A stretch of DNA of 40,796 bases from Muribaculaceae bacterium (GCA_017454355.1 JAFTDD010000089.1:1-40796); one strand, 5' to 3'; shown: positions 1-6,928, numbered from the stretch's first letter. Numbers and translations: made by a program. Notes: generated from the letters alone by a model not told the origin.

Positions 1-137
1 GTAAATTTTCGTAAATCCACGTAAATTAATTTTAGTAATAATTTTCTGTGAATAAAATATTTACGAAAATTTACGCAAATTTACGAGAGATCTATTTTCG
101 ATAATTTTCGAGAGAGAAATATCAAGTTGCGGAATTA
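1..137. repeat. AT-rich palindromic element with 10-bp phased TTTACG units (copy 1, left end cut by window)
   Basis: Bases 1-47 (TTTTCGTAAAT/CACGTAAATT-type sequence) and 48-120 form two halves of an imperfect inverted repeat. In the right half three units TTTACGAAAA, TTTACGCAAA, TTTACGAGAG follow at exact 10-bp spacing (60-89), then TTTTCG-containing units and an AGAGAGAAA end. The same element recurs at 6929-7240, where its two arms are separated by about 150 bp. No coding potential. The stretch 138-244 holds no gene; it contains a small GGCAA/TTGCC stem near 197-211. The function is unknown; a small non-autonomous mobile repeat is the most likely explanation. Confidence 0.7.
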
Positions 138-244
138 AGGTTTAAATAAAGTCTCCTGTCTAAAATTCATGGATATTCATGCTTAAAAAATACCGGTGGC
201 AAACGGTTGCCTGAAAGAAAAAAATCTGACTGAAAGCCAAAAAA

Positions 245-276
245 TTTGGCTGTTTCAAAAATGTTTAGTAATTTTG
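245..276 (+). promoter_or_regulatory. Bacteroidetes-type promoter for the tRNA-Glu/rpsT cluster
   Basis: TTTG at 245-248 and TAATTTTG at 269-276 are separated by 20 bases, matching the Bacteroidetes -33/-7 consensus. Transcription would start near 283, ahead of the first tRNA. A 7-bp stem (AGCCAAA 235-241, TTTGGCT 245-251) overlaps the -33 box; it may be an upstream terminator or coincidence. Confidence 0.75.
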
Positions 277-307
277 CAGTCGTTTTTGCCCCCGTGGCAA
301 TTTTCCC

Positions 308-379
308 GGCCCATTCGTCTATCGGTTAGGACGCAAGATTTTCATTCTTGAAAGAGCAGTTCGACTCTGCTATGGGCTA
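308..379 (+). tRNA. tRNA-Glu (anticodon TTC), first copy
   Basis: The acceptor stem GGCCCAT pairs with ATGGGCT (G1-U72 wobble), with discriminator A379. The anticodon stem CAAGA/TCTTG closes a loop TTTTCAT with TTC at positions 34-36, which reads glutamate codons. The T arm AGAGC-AGTTCGACT-GCT carries the canonical TTCGA-type loop. CCA is not encoded. An identical gene lies at 721-792, on the other side of rpsT. Confidence 0.93.
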
Positions 380-428
380 CAATAAATCAATCGAAACAGA
401 AATAAAATCAATCAGTTAAAACATTCAA

Positions 429-695
429 ATGGCAAATCACAAGTCTGCTAAGAAGAGAATCCGCCAGTCGGAGGCCCGTCGTCTCCGCAATCGTTACTAT
501 GCCAAGACGATGCGCAACGCCGTGCGTGACATCCGCAAGATGAACGACGCCGCCGCAGTTGCCGAGGCCCTGCCGCGCGTCACCTCGATGCTCGACAAAC
601 TCGCCCGCAAGAACGTGATCTCGAAGAACAAAGCCGCCAACCTCAAGTCAAAGTTGGCTCTCCACCTCAACAAGTTGGCTCCGGCCAAGGCTTGA
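429..695 (+). CDS. rpsT: 30S ribosomal protein S20
   Basis: This 88-residue very basic protein is S20, a primary 16S rRNA binding protein of the small subunit. The N-terminus [18 protein letters not shown] and the alanine/lysine-rich helical remainder ([18 protein letters not shown]) are diagnostic, and the length matches the family. The start ATG at 429 is preceded by AT-rich sequence without a Shine-Dalgarno motif, as usual in Bacteroidetes. It sits 49 bases after one tRNA-Glu and 25 bases before an identical second one, so all three are probably co-transcribed from the promoter at 245-276. Codon use is like its GC-rich neighbours. Confidence 0.97.
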   Translation: MANHKSAKKRIRQSEARRLRNRYYAKTMRNAVRDIRKMNDAAAVAEALPRVTSMLDKLARKNVISKNKAANLKSKLALHLNKLAPAKA

Positions 696-720
696 GGCAA
701 CCGATAACGCTGAACTTTCC

Positions 721-792
721 GGCCCATTCGTCTATCGGTTAGGACGCAAGATTTTCATTCTTGAAAGAGCAGTTCGACTCTGCTATGGGCTA
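721..792 (+). tRNA. tRNA-Glu (anticodon TTC), second identical copy
   Basis: Base for base the same as the tRNA at 308-379, including a short CTTTCC/TTTTCCC-like 5' flank. The two copies make 72-bp direct repeats around rpsT. Downstream (793-883) there is no gene, only a weak stem GGGGCGAT (808-815)/ATCGCCC (832-838) before the convergent ATPase gene ends at 884. Confidence 0.93.
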
Positions 793-883
793 CGTCAGCC
801 GCCCGATGGGGCGATTGTTGGCGTGAGGCGCATCGCCCTTACCGGCGGTGTGCGCTTTGTTGTTGTCTGACTCGCCGTCCTGT

Positions 884-2326
884 TTACGGCGCGAAAAGGT
901 CGTTGAGAGTTACCACGGCGGCGATGTACTCGCTATATGCGTTCACGGCGAGCGCATTGGTGGTCACGATGACCGGCATGACGCCGCCTTTATAGGCCGT
1001 CGAGCGAACAAACAAATCGATGCGCCGTTGCAAGCGCTCATGCTCCGGTTTGGACAGGGCGTACTCCCGTTGGCTATATTTCATCTCGCAGATGTTGGCG
1101 ATGCGGTCGGCGCGCTCGATGACCAAATCGATTTGCGCCCGCTCACCGCTGCTCTCATCGTGCCCGCGCCACGCGTAGTACTCGGTGCGTATCGTGTCGA
1201 TGTGCAGGGCACGCTTGAGTTGCTCGACATGCTTGACACACACACGCTCAAACGCCAACCCAAGCCAAGTGTTCTGCACCGGCGTGTTGAGGCTGTTTTG
1301 CCAATAGTTGCGGTCGGTGGTCGCCTCCTTGACAAACTTCATGAAAAAGTTGCTGAACATGTCTGTCAACTGGTAAATGCCGCCGCGAGTGGAAATCTTT
1401 TTCTCTTTGGTGCGGTAAAATCTCACGATGTCACAGTCAAGAAGGTTTCGCAGCATCGCCGTCAAGCGGCCGTTAGGCTCGATGTTGAGGGCGGTGGCCA
1501 CTTCGGCGCGTGTGAGGCCTTGTTGCTTTTTTGCCAAAGCCTCCACGATGGCAACGTAGGGCTCAGGCGATGAAAACAGTGTGGAATACAGCCGGTTGAA
1601 TTCCCGTTTCATTTCCGCTCCGTCGTCAAAGAACAGGCGGTCGATGTTTTGCGCCAGGCTTTCCTCCTTTGCCATCATGTCAAGATAATAAGGCACTCCG
1701 CCGCAAATCATGTATGCCTGCAGGATGGTGAGGCGGTCCCAAAGAAATCCGTTGGATTTGAGGAATAGTTCGGTGTCGTGCAGCGTGAACTCTCTCAGGT
1801 GCATCTCGTGGGTGATGCGGTCATGCAGTCCACCGTGACTGTCGATGATGTTTTTCATCATCCACGAGGTTGACGAACCGCACACGATGAGCATCATCTC
1901 CGGCTGCTGCACCGCCCAACTGTTCCAGAAGTAACCCAGCGCGTTGGCAAAGTCTGACCTCATAGTGTCGAAGCACGGCAACTCGTCGATAAAAACGATG
2001 CAGCGCTCACCTTTGACGATGCGTTTGGTCAAAAAGCGTCGCAAAACGGCAAACGCCTCATACCAATCATGCGGCATTTTCTCGACGGGGCTGCCAAAAA
2101 TATCCATCGCGTCGATAAAGGCATGCATTTGTGCCGTGGCATCGCCACCAATCACGCCTGTTGTGGCATAAGTCATCCGCTGCCGGAAAACGTTCTGGAT
2201 GAGAAAGGTTTTCCCCACGCGCCGCCTGCCGTAAATCGCGATAAATTCCGGTTTCCCGGATTGGGCATAGCGGTTGAGCAACTCAATCTCGCGTTGGCGA
2301 CCGATTATTTTATTGTTTGAGGCCAT
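884..2326 (-). CDS. AAA-type ATPase with PD-(D/E)xK-like C-terminal domain (DUF234 family), paralog 1
   Basis: This 480-residue protein belongs to the archaeal-type ATPase group found in many copies in Bacteroidetes. Visible motifs are Walker A GRRRVGKT (33-40), Walker B CIVFIDELP with D114-E115, a sensor-like segment LIVCGSSTSWM, a winged-helix-like middle (GLTRAEVATALNIEPNGRL), and a C-terminal IDLVIER-x7-CEMK (D400, E414, K416) that fits a PD-(D/E)xK nuclease core. Cellular role is unknown for the family; a DNA-acting ATPase is an inference. It is clearly paralogous to the gene at 33460-34905, with the same domain order, the catalytic-like residues at the same positions and the same L(N/D)DLF ending. 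It has its own promoter and an unusual double hairpin upstream (2369-2470). Confidence 0.85.
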   Translation of the reverse strand: MASNNKIIGRQREIELLNRYAQSGKPEFIAIYGRRRVGKTFLIQNVFRQRMTYATTGVIGGDATAQMHAFIDAMDIFGSPVEKMPHDWYEAFAVLRRFLTKRIVKGERCIVFIDELPCFDTMRSDFANALGYFWNSWAVQQPEMMLIVCGSSTSWMMKNIIDSHGGLHDRITHEMHLREFTLHDTELFLKSNGFLWDRLTILQAYMICGGVPYYLDMMAKEESLAQNIDRLFFDDGAEMKREFNRLYSTLFSSPEPYVAIVEALAKKQQGLTRAEVATALNIEPNGRLTAMLRNLLDCDIVRFYRTKEKKISTRGGIYQLTDMFSNFFMKFVKEATTDRNYWQNSLNTPVQNTWLGLAFERVCVKHVEQLKRALHIDTIRTEYYAWRGHDESSGERAQIDLVIERADRIANICEMKYSQREYALSKPEHERLQRRIDLFVRSTAYKGGVMPVIVTTNALAVNAYSEYIAAVVTLNDLFAP

Positions 2327-2348
2327 AGTAACAAGAAATTTCCGGGTG

Positions 2349-2356
2349 CAAAGTTA
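2349..2356 (-). promoter_or_regulatory. -7 box of ATPase paralog 1
   Basis: Read on minus this is TAACTTTG, followed by CACC; the ATG is 23 bases downstream at 2326. The expected -33 position (about 2376-2380) falls inside the first upstream hairpin, so the hairpin may act as an operator. No clear TTTG is seen there. Confidence 0.65.
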
Positions 2357-2368
2357 CAAAAAAAACGG

Positions 2369-2470
2369 CGAGAAAGTGCTAAATCGATAAAAAAATCTTC
2401 GGTTTAGCACTTTTTGGAAGCGAAAAAGTGCTAAATCGATTAAAAAATCTTCGATTTAGCACTTTCTCGC
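2369..2470. repeat. Tandem pair of long hairpins upstream of ATPase paralog 1
   Basis: Four copies of a roughly 20-bp unit (core AAAGTGCTAAATCGA) alternate in orientation. Hairpin 1 has arms 2373-2387 and 2399-2413 (14 pairs plus one G-T) and hairpin 2 has arms 2425-2439 and 2451-2465 (15 perfect pairs), the latter extendable outward to GCGA/TCGC. Both loops are 11 nt and, read on minus, contain AGATTTTTT. The same loop occurs in the otherwise unrelated hairpin upstream of ATPase paralog 2. The block lies between the stop of the protease gene and the ATPase promoter. Confidence 0.85.
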
Positions 2471-2471
2471 G

Positions 2472-3068
2472 TCAGCCGGCGGGCATGAAGCGGCGGATGT
2501 GGCCCGCCTTGAACACCCAGCACGTGTTGGCGTCCATCACCGCGCGCAGCCCTGGCGGCGCCGGCCTGCCGGGGTCGGGCACCTTCACCATCGTCACGAT
2601 GCCCACCACGCTGGTGCCGTCGAGCACCGGGCAGCCGCTGCACCCGTTGGTGATGTGGTCCACAGTGGCCATCAGCAGGTAGCCGTCCTCCGGGGCGTCG
2701 CCCAGCGTGACGCCGCGCGTGGCCACGCGTCGCACGCCGCCCTCGCGCCATTGCCAGCACAGCACGTCCACCTCGGCGTGGCCGCCGATGTCCTCGGTGG
2801 CCAGAGTGAGCGCGCTCTTCACGCCCGGCATCGGGTAGATGGTCACGTCATACTCCAGTTTGTCGGCAGACGGCAACAACGTGGGCGACCACAGCCCGGG
2901 CTCGAGTGTGACAAATTGTCGGTCAATCAAGGCATAGTAAGGCTGATAGTCTGTCACAACGTGTCCGGCCGTAATCAGATGACCGTCAATGAGGAAGCCG
3001 GTGCCGGCCCATGACGGGCGGCTGCAGATGCTGCGGTATATCGGTATGACAAATTGCTGCAAGTCCAT
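2472..3068 (-). CDS. Trypsin-like serine protease domain protein, no signal peptide
   Basis: This 198-residue protein has a chymotrypsin-like fold signature: GTGFLIDGHLITAGHVV with catalytic His36, Asp74 in EYDVTIY, and Ser144 in the motif GCSGCP. That is a complete catalytic triad in the usual order and spacing. There is no signal peptide or membrane segment, and no PDZ domain, so it is a small single-domain, apparently cytoplasmic peptidase; related domains are often found in stress or defence proteins. The substrate is unknown. The gene stops at 2472, directly against the double hairpin of the ATPase gene, and starts 141 bases from the divergent manA. GC content is similar to neighbours. 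The family is certain at fold level, the role is not. Confidence 0.75.
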   Translation of the reverse strand: MDLQQFVIPIYRSICSRPSWAGTGFLIDGHLITAGHVVTDYQPYYALIDRQFVTLEPGLWSPTLLPSADKLEYDVTIYPMPGVKSALTLATEDIGGHAEVDVLCWQWREGGVRRVATRGVTLGDAPEDGYLLMATVDHITNGCSGCPVLDGTSVVGIVTMVKVPDPGRPAPPGLRAVMDANTCWVFKAGHIRRFMPAG

Positions 3069-3149
3069 TAGTCATTCTCTTAAAACCCATTTCCAGCAAC
3101 AACCATGCCACCTGCCCCGGCCCGCCCCGGAAACCCACCGGATACAAAA

Positions 3150-3180
3150 ACTTCGTACTTCGTACCTCGTACTTCGTACT
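3150..3180. repeat. Heptamer array (ACTTCGT)x4 upstream of manA
   Basis: Four 7-bp units ACTTCGT, one with a single change (ACCTCGT), end directly before the manA -7 box, so the array occupies the -10 to -45 region of the promoter. The same heptamer (as AAGTACG) precedes the methyltransferase gene at 9935-9962 and lies inside pdxB at 6521-6569. Confidence 0.85.
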
Positions 3181-3187
3181 TTTTTCG

Positions 3188-3195
3188 TACCTTTG
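3188..3195 (+). promoter_or_regulatory. -7 box of manA
   Basis: TACCTTTG followed by CACTCTC; transcription near 3200 would leave a leader of about ten bases before ATG 3210. This rules out the longer reading frame that begins at 3105, whose first residues are just translated heptamer repeat. Confidence 0.7.
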
Positions 3196-3209
3196 CACTC
3201 TCAATTGTG

Positions 3210-4181
3210 ATGAGCAACCCATTGTTGCCATATTGCTTTGTCCCCCAGTACAAACACGTCATCTGGGGTGGGACACGTATCGGCGCCTTCAAGGGCGTCG
3301 ACCTTGGTGTGCACACCCACGTGGGCGAGAGTTGGGAACTTAGCGGCCTGGAGGGTCACGAGAGTGTGGTGGCCACCGGGCCGGAGGCCGGTATGCCGCT
3401 GAGCGAGTTGATCGCGCGCCACGGCGAGTGGCTGGTGGGGCGTCGTGTGCTGGAACGCTACGGCACCCGGTTTCCGCTTCTGTTCAAGTTTATTGACGCG
3501 CGGCGCGACTTGAGCGTGCAGGTGCACCCCGGCGACGAGATGGCGCGGCGCCTGCACGGCTGCATGGGCAAGAGCGAGATGTGGTATGTGGTCGACGCCG
3601 AGCCCGGCTCCCACATCGCCGCCGGCGTGACCGCCGGTCACGATGTGGCGAGTGTGGCATCGCTGCTGCGGCAGCGGCGTGTGGCAGAGGCTCTGGCGAT
3701 ATTCGACACACGTCCCGGCGATGTGTTTGACCTGCCTGCCGGCAGCCTCCACATGATTGGCGCCGGCAACCTCATCGCCGAGGTGCAGCAGGCCAGCGAC
3801 ATCACCTATCGCGTGTGGGACTACGACCGCGTGGACGCCGACGGGCGCCGCCGCGAGTTGCACACCGAGTTGGCCCTCGAGGCTTTCCGCCCCGAGCGCG
3901 GCGGACGACTGTCGCCGCGCGAGGTCTCGCCCGGAGTGAGCCCGCTGGTGAACAATTCCGCCTTTGCCGTGACGTTGCTCAATGTGGAGGGTTCCCTGCG
4001 TCTGGATATGGCCGACGACGCCTGCCGCGTGCTGATGACACTCGACGCTCCGGCCACGCTCATGCTCGACGGCGGGGTGGAGGTGGAGATGGGTCGCGGA
4101 CAGACATGGCTCGTGCCCGCCGCCGCCCGAGTGATGCAACTGAGCGGCACCGCCCGCCTGCTGTGCACCGCCCCATGTTAA
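3210..4181 (+). CDS. manA: Mannose-6-phosphate isomerase (type I)
   Basis: Interconverts mannose-6-phosphate and fructose-6-phosphate in the cytoplasm, linking mannose use to glycolysis and GDP-mannose supply. In the 323 residues the type I zinc site is visible: QVH (Q104, H106), the GKSEMWYV segment with E123, and the later DLPAGSLHMIGAGNLIAEVQQASDITYR-like region split around the active-site His and the arginine. A short cupin-like C-terminus follows. The start at 3210 is chosen because the promoter -7 box lies at 3188-3195; the upstream in-frame codons encode only the heptamer array. The next gene, tyrS, is 69 bases downstream on the same strand and has a heptamer array of its own. Confidence 0.93.
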   Translation: MSNPLLPYCFVPQYKHVIWGGTRIGAFKGVDLGVHTHVGESWELSGLEGHESVVATGPEAGMPLSELIARHGEWLVGRRVLERYGTRFPLLFKFIDARRDLSVQVHPGDEMARRLHGCMGKSEMWYVVDAEPGSHIAAGVTAGHDVASVASLLRQRRVAEALAIFDTRPGDVFDLPAGSLHMIGAGNLIAEVQQASDITYRVWDYDRVDADGRRRELHTELALEAFRPERGGRLSPREVSPGVSPLVNNSAFAVTLLNVEGSLRLDMADDACRVLMTLDAPATLMLDGGVEVEMGRGQTWLVPAAARVMQLSGTARLLCTAPC

Positions 4182-4224
4182 CGAAAAAAACGTTCGGTGT
4201 GCGGCCACACCGTGGCCGCTCCTC

Positions 4225-4245
4225 TAACGACTAACGACTAACGAC
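4225..4245. repeat. Heptamer array (TAACGAC)x3 just before tyrS
   Basis: Three perfect 7-bp units end five bases before the tyrS ATG at 4251. A similar CTAACGACTA word flanks the element in the dut leader on both sides (17567-17576, 17760-17770), and looser AACGA-type units precede the TPR gene at 20980. The upstream leader (4190-4220) resembles the leader at 20908-20940 (GTTCGGTGTGC in both). Confidence 0.8.
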
Positions 4246-4250
4246 TATAT

Positions 4251-5543
4251 ATGAACTTTGTAGAAGAACTGAAATGGCGCGGGATGATTAACAACATCAT
4301 GCCCGGCACCGAAGAACAACTCAACAAGGAGATGACCTCGGCCTACGTTGGTATCGACCCCACGGCCGATAGCCTCCACATCGGCCACCTGGTGAGCATC
4401 ATGATGCTCAAGCACCTGCAGCGCGCGGGCCATCGCCCCATCGCGCTCGTGGGCGGAGCGACGGGAATGATTGGCGACCCGTCGATGAAGAGCCAGGAGC
4501 GCGTGCTCATCGACGAACCTACGCTGCGCCACAACCAGGAGTGCATCCGCAAGCAACTCGCGCGCTTCCTCGACTTTGACAGCGACGCGCCCAACCACGC
4601 CGTGCTCGTCAACAACTACGACTGGATGAAGGAGTTCTCCTTCCTGGGCTTTATCCGCGACATCGGCAAGCACATCACCGTGAACTATATGATGGCCAAG
4701 GACAGCGTGAAAAAGCGCCTCGCGGCAAACGCCGACCACGGCATGTCGTTCACCGAGTTCAGTTACCAACTGCTGCAGGGCTACGACTTCCTGTACCTCT
4801 ACGAGCACGAGGGCTGCCGACTGCAGATGGGCGGCAGCGACCAGTGGGGCAACATCACCACAGGCACAGAACTCATCCGGCGCATCGCCGGCGGCGAGGC
4901 CTTCGCTATCACCTGCCCGCTCATCACCAAGGCCGACGGCACCAAGTTCGGCAAGACCGAGGGTGGCAACGTATGGCTCGACCCCGAGCGCACCAGCCCC
5001 TATAAGTTCTACCAGTTCTGGCTCAACGTGAGCGACGAGGACGCCGCCCGCTACATCAAGATTTTCACCGACCTCAACCGGGAGGAGATCGCCGCCCTCG
5101 AGGCCGAGCAGGCAGCCGACCCCGGCGCGCGACCGTTGCAGCGCCGCTTGGCACGCGAAATCACCACTATGGTCCACAGCGAGAAAGACTGTGAGATGGC
5201 CATTGAGGCGTCAAAGATTCTGTTCTCCAAAAACGCCACCGAGGCGCTCCATCACATCGACGAGCGCACCCTGCTGCAAGTCTTTGACGGCGTGAAGCAG
5301 TTTGAGGTGCCGCGCTCACTGATTGAGGCCGGCGTGCCCGCCATCGTGCTGCTCACCGAGCATGCCCCGATCTTCCCGAGCAAGGGCGAGATGCGCAAGA
5401 TGACGATGAACGGCGGCGTGAGCGTCAACAAGGAGAAACTCACCGACCAGAACACCGTCATCAACACGTCGCACCTGCTCGGCGACAAGTACATCCTCGC
5501 CCAAAAAGGTAAGAAAGAGTACTGCCTGCTGCGCGTCATCTGA
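4251..5543 (+). CDS. tyrS: Tyrosyl-tRNA synthetase
   Basis: Charges tRNA-Tyr with tyrosine in the cytoplasm. The 430-residue protein has the class I signature HIGH at residues 43-46 (SLHIGHLV), the tyrosine-binding region [25 protein letters not shown], and the KMSKS-equivalent loop KFGKT near residue 232, which is typical of bacterial TyrRS. The C-terminus ([21 protein letters not shown]) is the S4-like RNA-binding domain, so the protein is full length. The start is the ATG right after the heptamer array. It is convergent with pdxB across a 319-bp repeat-filled gap. Confidence 0.97.
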   Translation: MNFVEELKWRGMINNIMPGTEEQLNKEMTSAYVGIDPTADSLHIGHLVSIMMLKHLQRAGHRPIALVGGATGMIGDPSMKSQERVLIDEPTLRHNQECIRKQLARFLDFDSDAPNHAVLVNNYDWMKEFSFLGFIRDIGKHITVNYMMAKDSVKKRLAANADHGMSFTEFSYQLLQGYDFLYLYEHEGCRLQMGGSDQWGNITTGTELIRRIAGGEAFAITCPLITKADGTKFGKTEGGNVWLDPERTSPYKFYQFWLNVSDEDAARYIKIFTDLNREEIAALEAEQAADPGARPLQRRLAREITTMVHSEKDCEMAIEASKILFSKNATEALHHIDERTLLQVFDGVKQFEVPRSLIEAGVPAIVLLTEHAPIFPSKGEMRKMTMNGGVSVNKEKLTDQNTVINTSHLLGDKYILAQKGKKEYCLLRVI

Positions 5544-5555
5544 CCCGTTTTTTAA

Positions 5556-5864
5556 AACACGAATATCCATTAATATCCATTAATTGTAGACAATCATTAT
5601 ACTCTTGATTTGGATGATGTAGGGCCTGGCCTTGGCCTGGCCGCCCATCGACAACGGTTAGCCCCGTTAGGGGCGACAGAAACCGCGTCGACAACGAGCG
5701 GGGACGGTTCTTCTGTTTCACAGCTTGCTGCTGTGAAACAGAAGAACCGTCCCCTTGTCGCTAATAGATTTTTGATAGTTTTCCCACACCCCGTCGCGAC
5801 CGAATAAGTCCGCTGTGCGGTGAATGTAGGGACACAATTCATTGTATTAATGGATATTCGTGTT
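5556..5864. repeat. Mosaic repeat region between tyrS and pdxB, bounded by 20-bp inverted repeats
   Basis: The ends AACACGAATATCCATTAATA (5556-5575) and its exact reverse complement (5845-5864) make perfect 20-bp terminal inverted repeats around about 270 bp without a gene. Inside are a TGTAGGGCCTGGCCTTGGCC block (from 5618; also at 26155 and reversed at 35831), an AGCCCCGTTAGGGGCGACAG block (about 5660; also at 27650 and 27768), the 55-bp palindrome at 5700-5754, and a GTAGGGACACAATTCATTGT block (from about 5826). It looks like nested small repeats, perhaps a MITE-like unit. Confidence 0.75.
5700..5754. terminator. GGGGACGG...CCGTCCCC palindrome, copy 1 (possible bidirectional terminator)
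   Basis: A perfect 25-bp stem (5700-5724 with 5730-5754) and a 5-nt loop, beginning GGGGACGGTTCTTCTGTTTC. Two further copies at 33386-33439 and 38218-38278 also lie between convergent genes. Similar palindromes are known as REP-like elements in other bacteria. No T-run is attached, so termination is inferred from position only. Confidence 0.7.
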
Positions 5865-6885
5865 AATAAAAAAGGTGGGGCTCGTGGCGGAGGGTGTAAG
5901 TGTTGCGGAGGGTCTCGAAGGCGGCGGGTTGTGACTTGAGGGCGGCGGTGTCGGCCAGCGGGTCGTAGCCAAGGGCGTCCCACGTGAGGTGCTCGATGCC
6001 GGTGGCGGGCACGTCAGGCCAAGCGATGTCAAGGTTGAGGCCAAAATGGGTCTCGAGCGCCTCGAGCACCATCGCCGCGCCGCGTTGCTTACCCTCGAGG
6101 CTGTAGCCGGCGATGTGCGGCGTGGCGACCATAGCGCGCTCCAGCAGCGGCAGCGACAGGCGCGGCTCGTCCTCCCAGCAGTCGATGGCCAAGGCCAGCG
6201 AGGACGGCGCCTCGAGCAGAGCCGCCGTGTCGCACACCGCGCCACGTGCCGCGTTGAGCAGCAGTCGGCAACGGCGCGCGCGCGCCAGTGTCTCGCGGTT
6301 AATCAGATGACGGGTAGCGTCGGCGCCGGTGTGTGACAGCGGTACGTGCAGCGTAATCACGTCGGCGCGCTCGAGCACCTCGTCAAACGTCACGAAGCCG
6401 TCGTCGCCCTCGCGTCGAGCGCGCGGCGGGTCACACAGCAGTACGTCCATACCCAGGTCGGCGGCCCATCTGGCCACAATCGACCCCACATGGCCCACTC
6501 CGACGACCCCGACAGTCTTTCGTTGTTCGTTATTCGTACTTTGTACTTCGTACTTTGTACTTCGTACTTGGCGCATCGCGCCCATCACCCATTGCGCCAC
6601 GGCGGGCGCGTTGCAGCCGGGTGCCGAGGCCACGGCGATGCCGTGGGCGGCGCACCACTCGCGGTCGATATGGTCGGTGCCGATGGTGGCTGTGGCCACT
6701 ATCGACACACGGCTGCCCTCGAGCAGCGCCGCGTCACACCGCGTGCGCGTTCGCACCACTACCGCGTCGGCATCGCGCACCACAGCCGGCGTGATCGCTT
6801 CCGGCGGCACACTCTCCACCACGGCGTGGCCGCGCAGCGCGTCGGCAACAAAGGGCACATGGCTCTCAACAATAACCTTTTTCAT
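5863..6885 (-). CDS. pdxB: Erythronate-4-phosphate dehydrogenase
   Basis: Oxidises 4-phosphoerythronate in the DXP-dependent route to pyridoxal phosphate. The 340 residues show the D-2-hydroxyacid dehydrogenase layout: an N-terminal substrate domain (SIVATATIGTDHIDREWC), the Rossmann motif GVGHVG (129-134), HVPLSHTGADATRHLINRE-type catalytic region, and the PdxB-type C-terminal dimerisation piece ending in FETLRNTYTLRHEP. Between QWVMGAMR and RKTVGVVG, residues about 106-121 (VRSTKYEVQSTNNEQ) are encoded by the ACTTCG-type heptamer array at 6521-6569; this is an insertion in the loop before the nucleotide-binding fold. No sure promoter is seen upstream. Confidence 0.88.
   Translation of the reverse strand: MKKVIVESHVPFVADALRGHAVVESVPPEAITPAVVRDADAVVVRTRTRCDAALLEGSRVSIVATATIGTDHIDREWCAAHGIAVASAPGCNAPAVAQWVMGAMRQVRSTKYEVQSTNNEQRKTVGVVGVGHVGSIVARWAADLGMDVLLCDPPRARREGDDGFVTFDEVLERADVITLHVPLSHTGADATRHLINRETLARARRCRLLLNAARGAVCDTAALLEAPSSLALAIDCWEDEPRLSLPLLERAMVATPHIAGYSLEGKQRGAAMVLEALETHFGLNLDIAWPDVPATGIEHLTWDALGYDPLADTAALKSQPAAFETLRNTYTLRHEPHLFY
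6521..6569. repeat. Seven heptamers inside the pdxB coding sequence
   Basis: Seven consecutive 7-bp units: CGTTGTT, CGTTATT, then CGTACTT alternating with TGTACTT (five units). This is the same unit family found in the manA and methyltransferase promoter regions. On minus it encodes VRSTKYEVQSTNNE. 49 bp is not a multiple of three, so additional bases must have been gained or lost for the frame to be kept. Confidence 0.85.
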
Positions 6886-6928
6886 TCCGAAATCAATCTT
6901 TTCTCTCCCTTAATCCCGTAACTCGATG

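Noticed and set aside
308-792. tRNA-Glu direct repeats as attachment sites of an integrated element
   Set aside because: Only rpsT lies between them, with no integrase or foreign gene; the window's only tyrosine recombinase is an ordinary XerC far away.
808-838. Terminator after the second tRNA-Glu
   Set aside because: The stem is only seven to eight pairs with a 16-nt loop, no T-run, and a competing CGCCC/GGGCG fold; too weak to call.
848-1573. Plus-strand frame of 241 codons opposite the ATPase gene
   Set aside because: Antisense to a gene with clear Walker motifs; its translation has no recognisable domain.
2369-2470. Double hairpin as an ordinary Rho-independent terminator of the protease gene
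   Set aside because: Stems are AT-rich, the T/A-run is in the loop and not after the stem, and there are two in tandem overlapping the ATPase -33 region. Not excluded, but not the best explanation.
3105-3209. Longer manA start at 3105
   Set aside because: The extra 35 codons translate the heptamer array and the promoter; the -7 box at 3188-3195 lies inside them.
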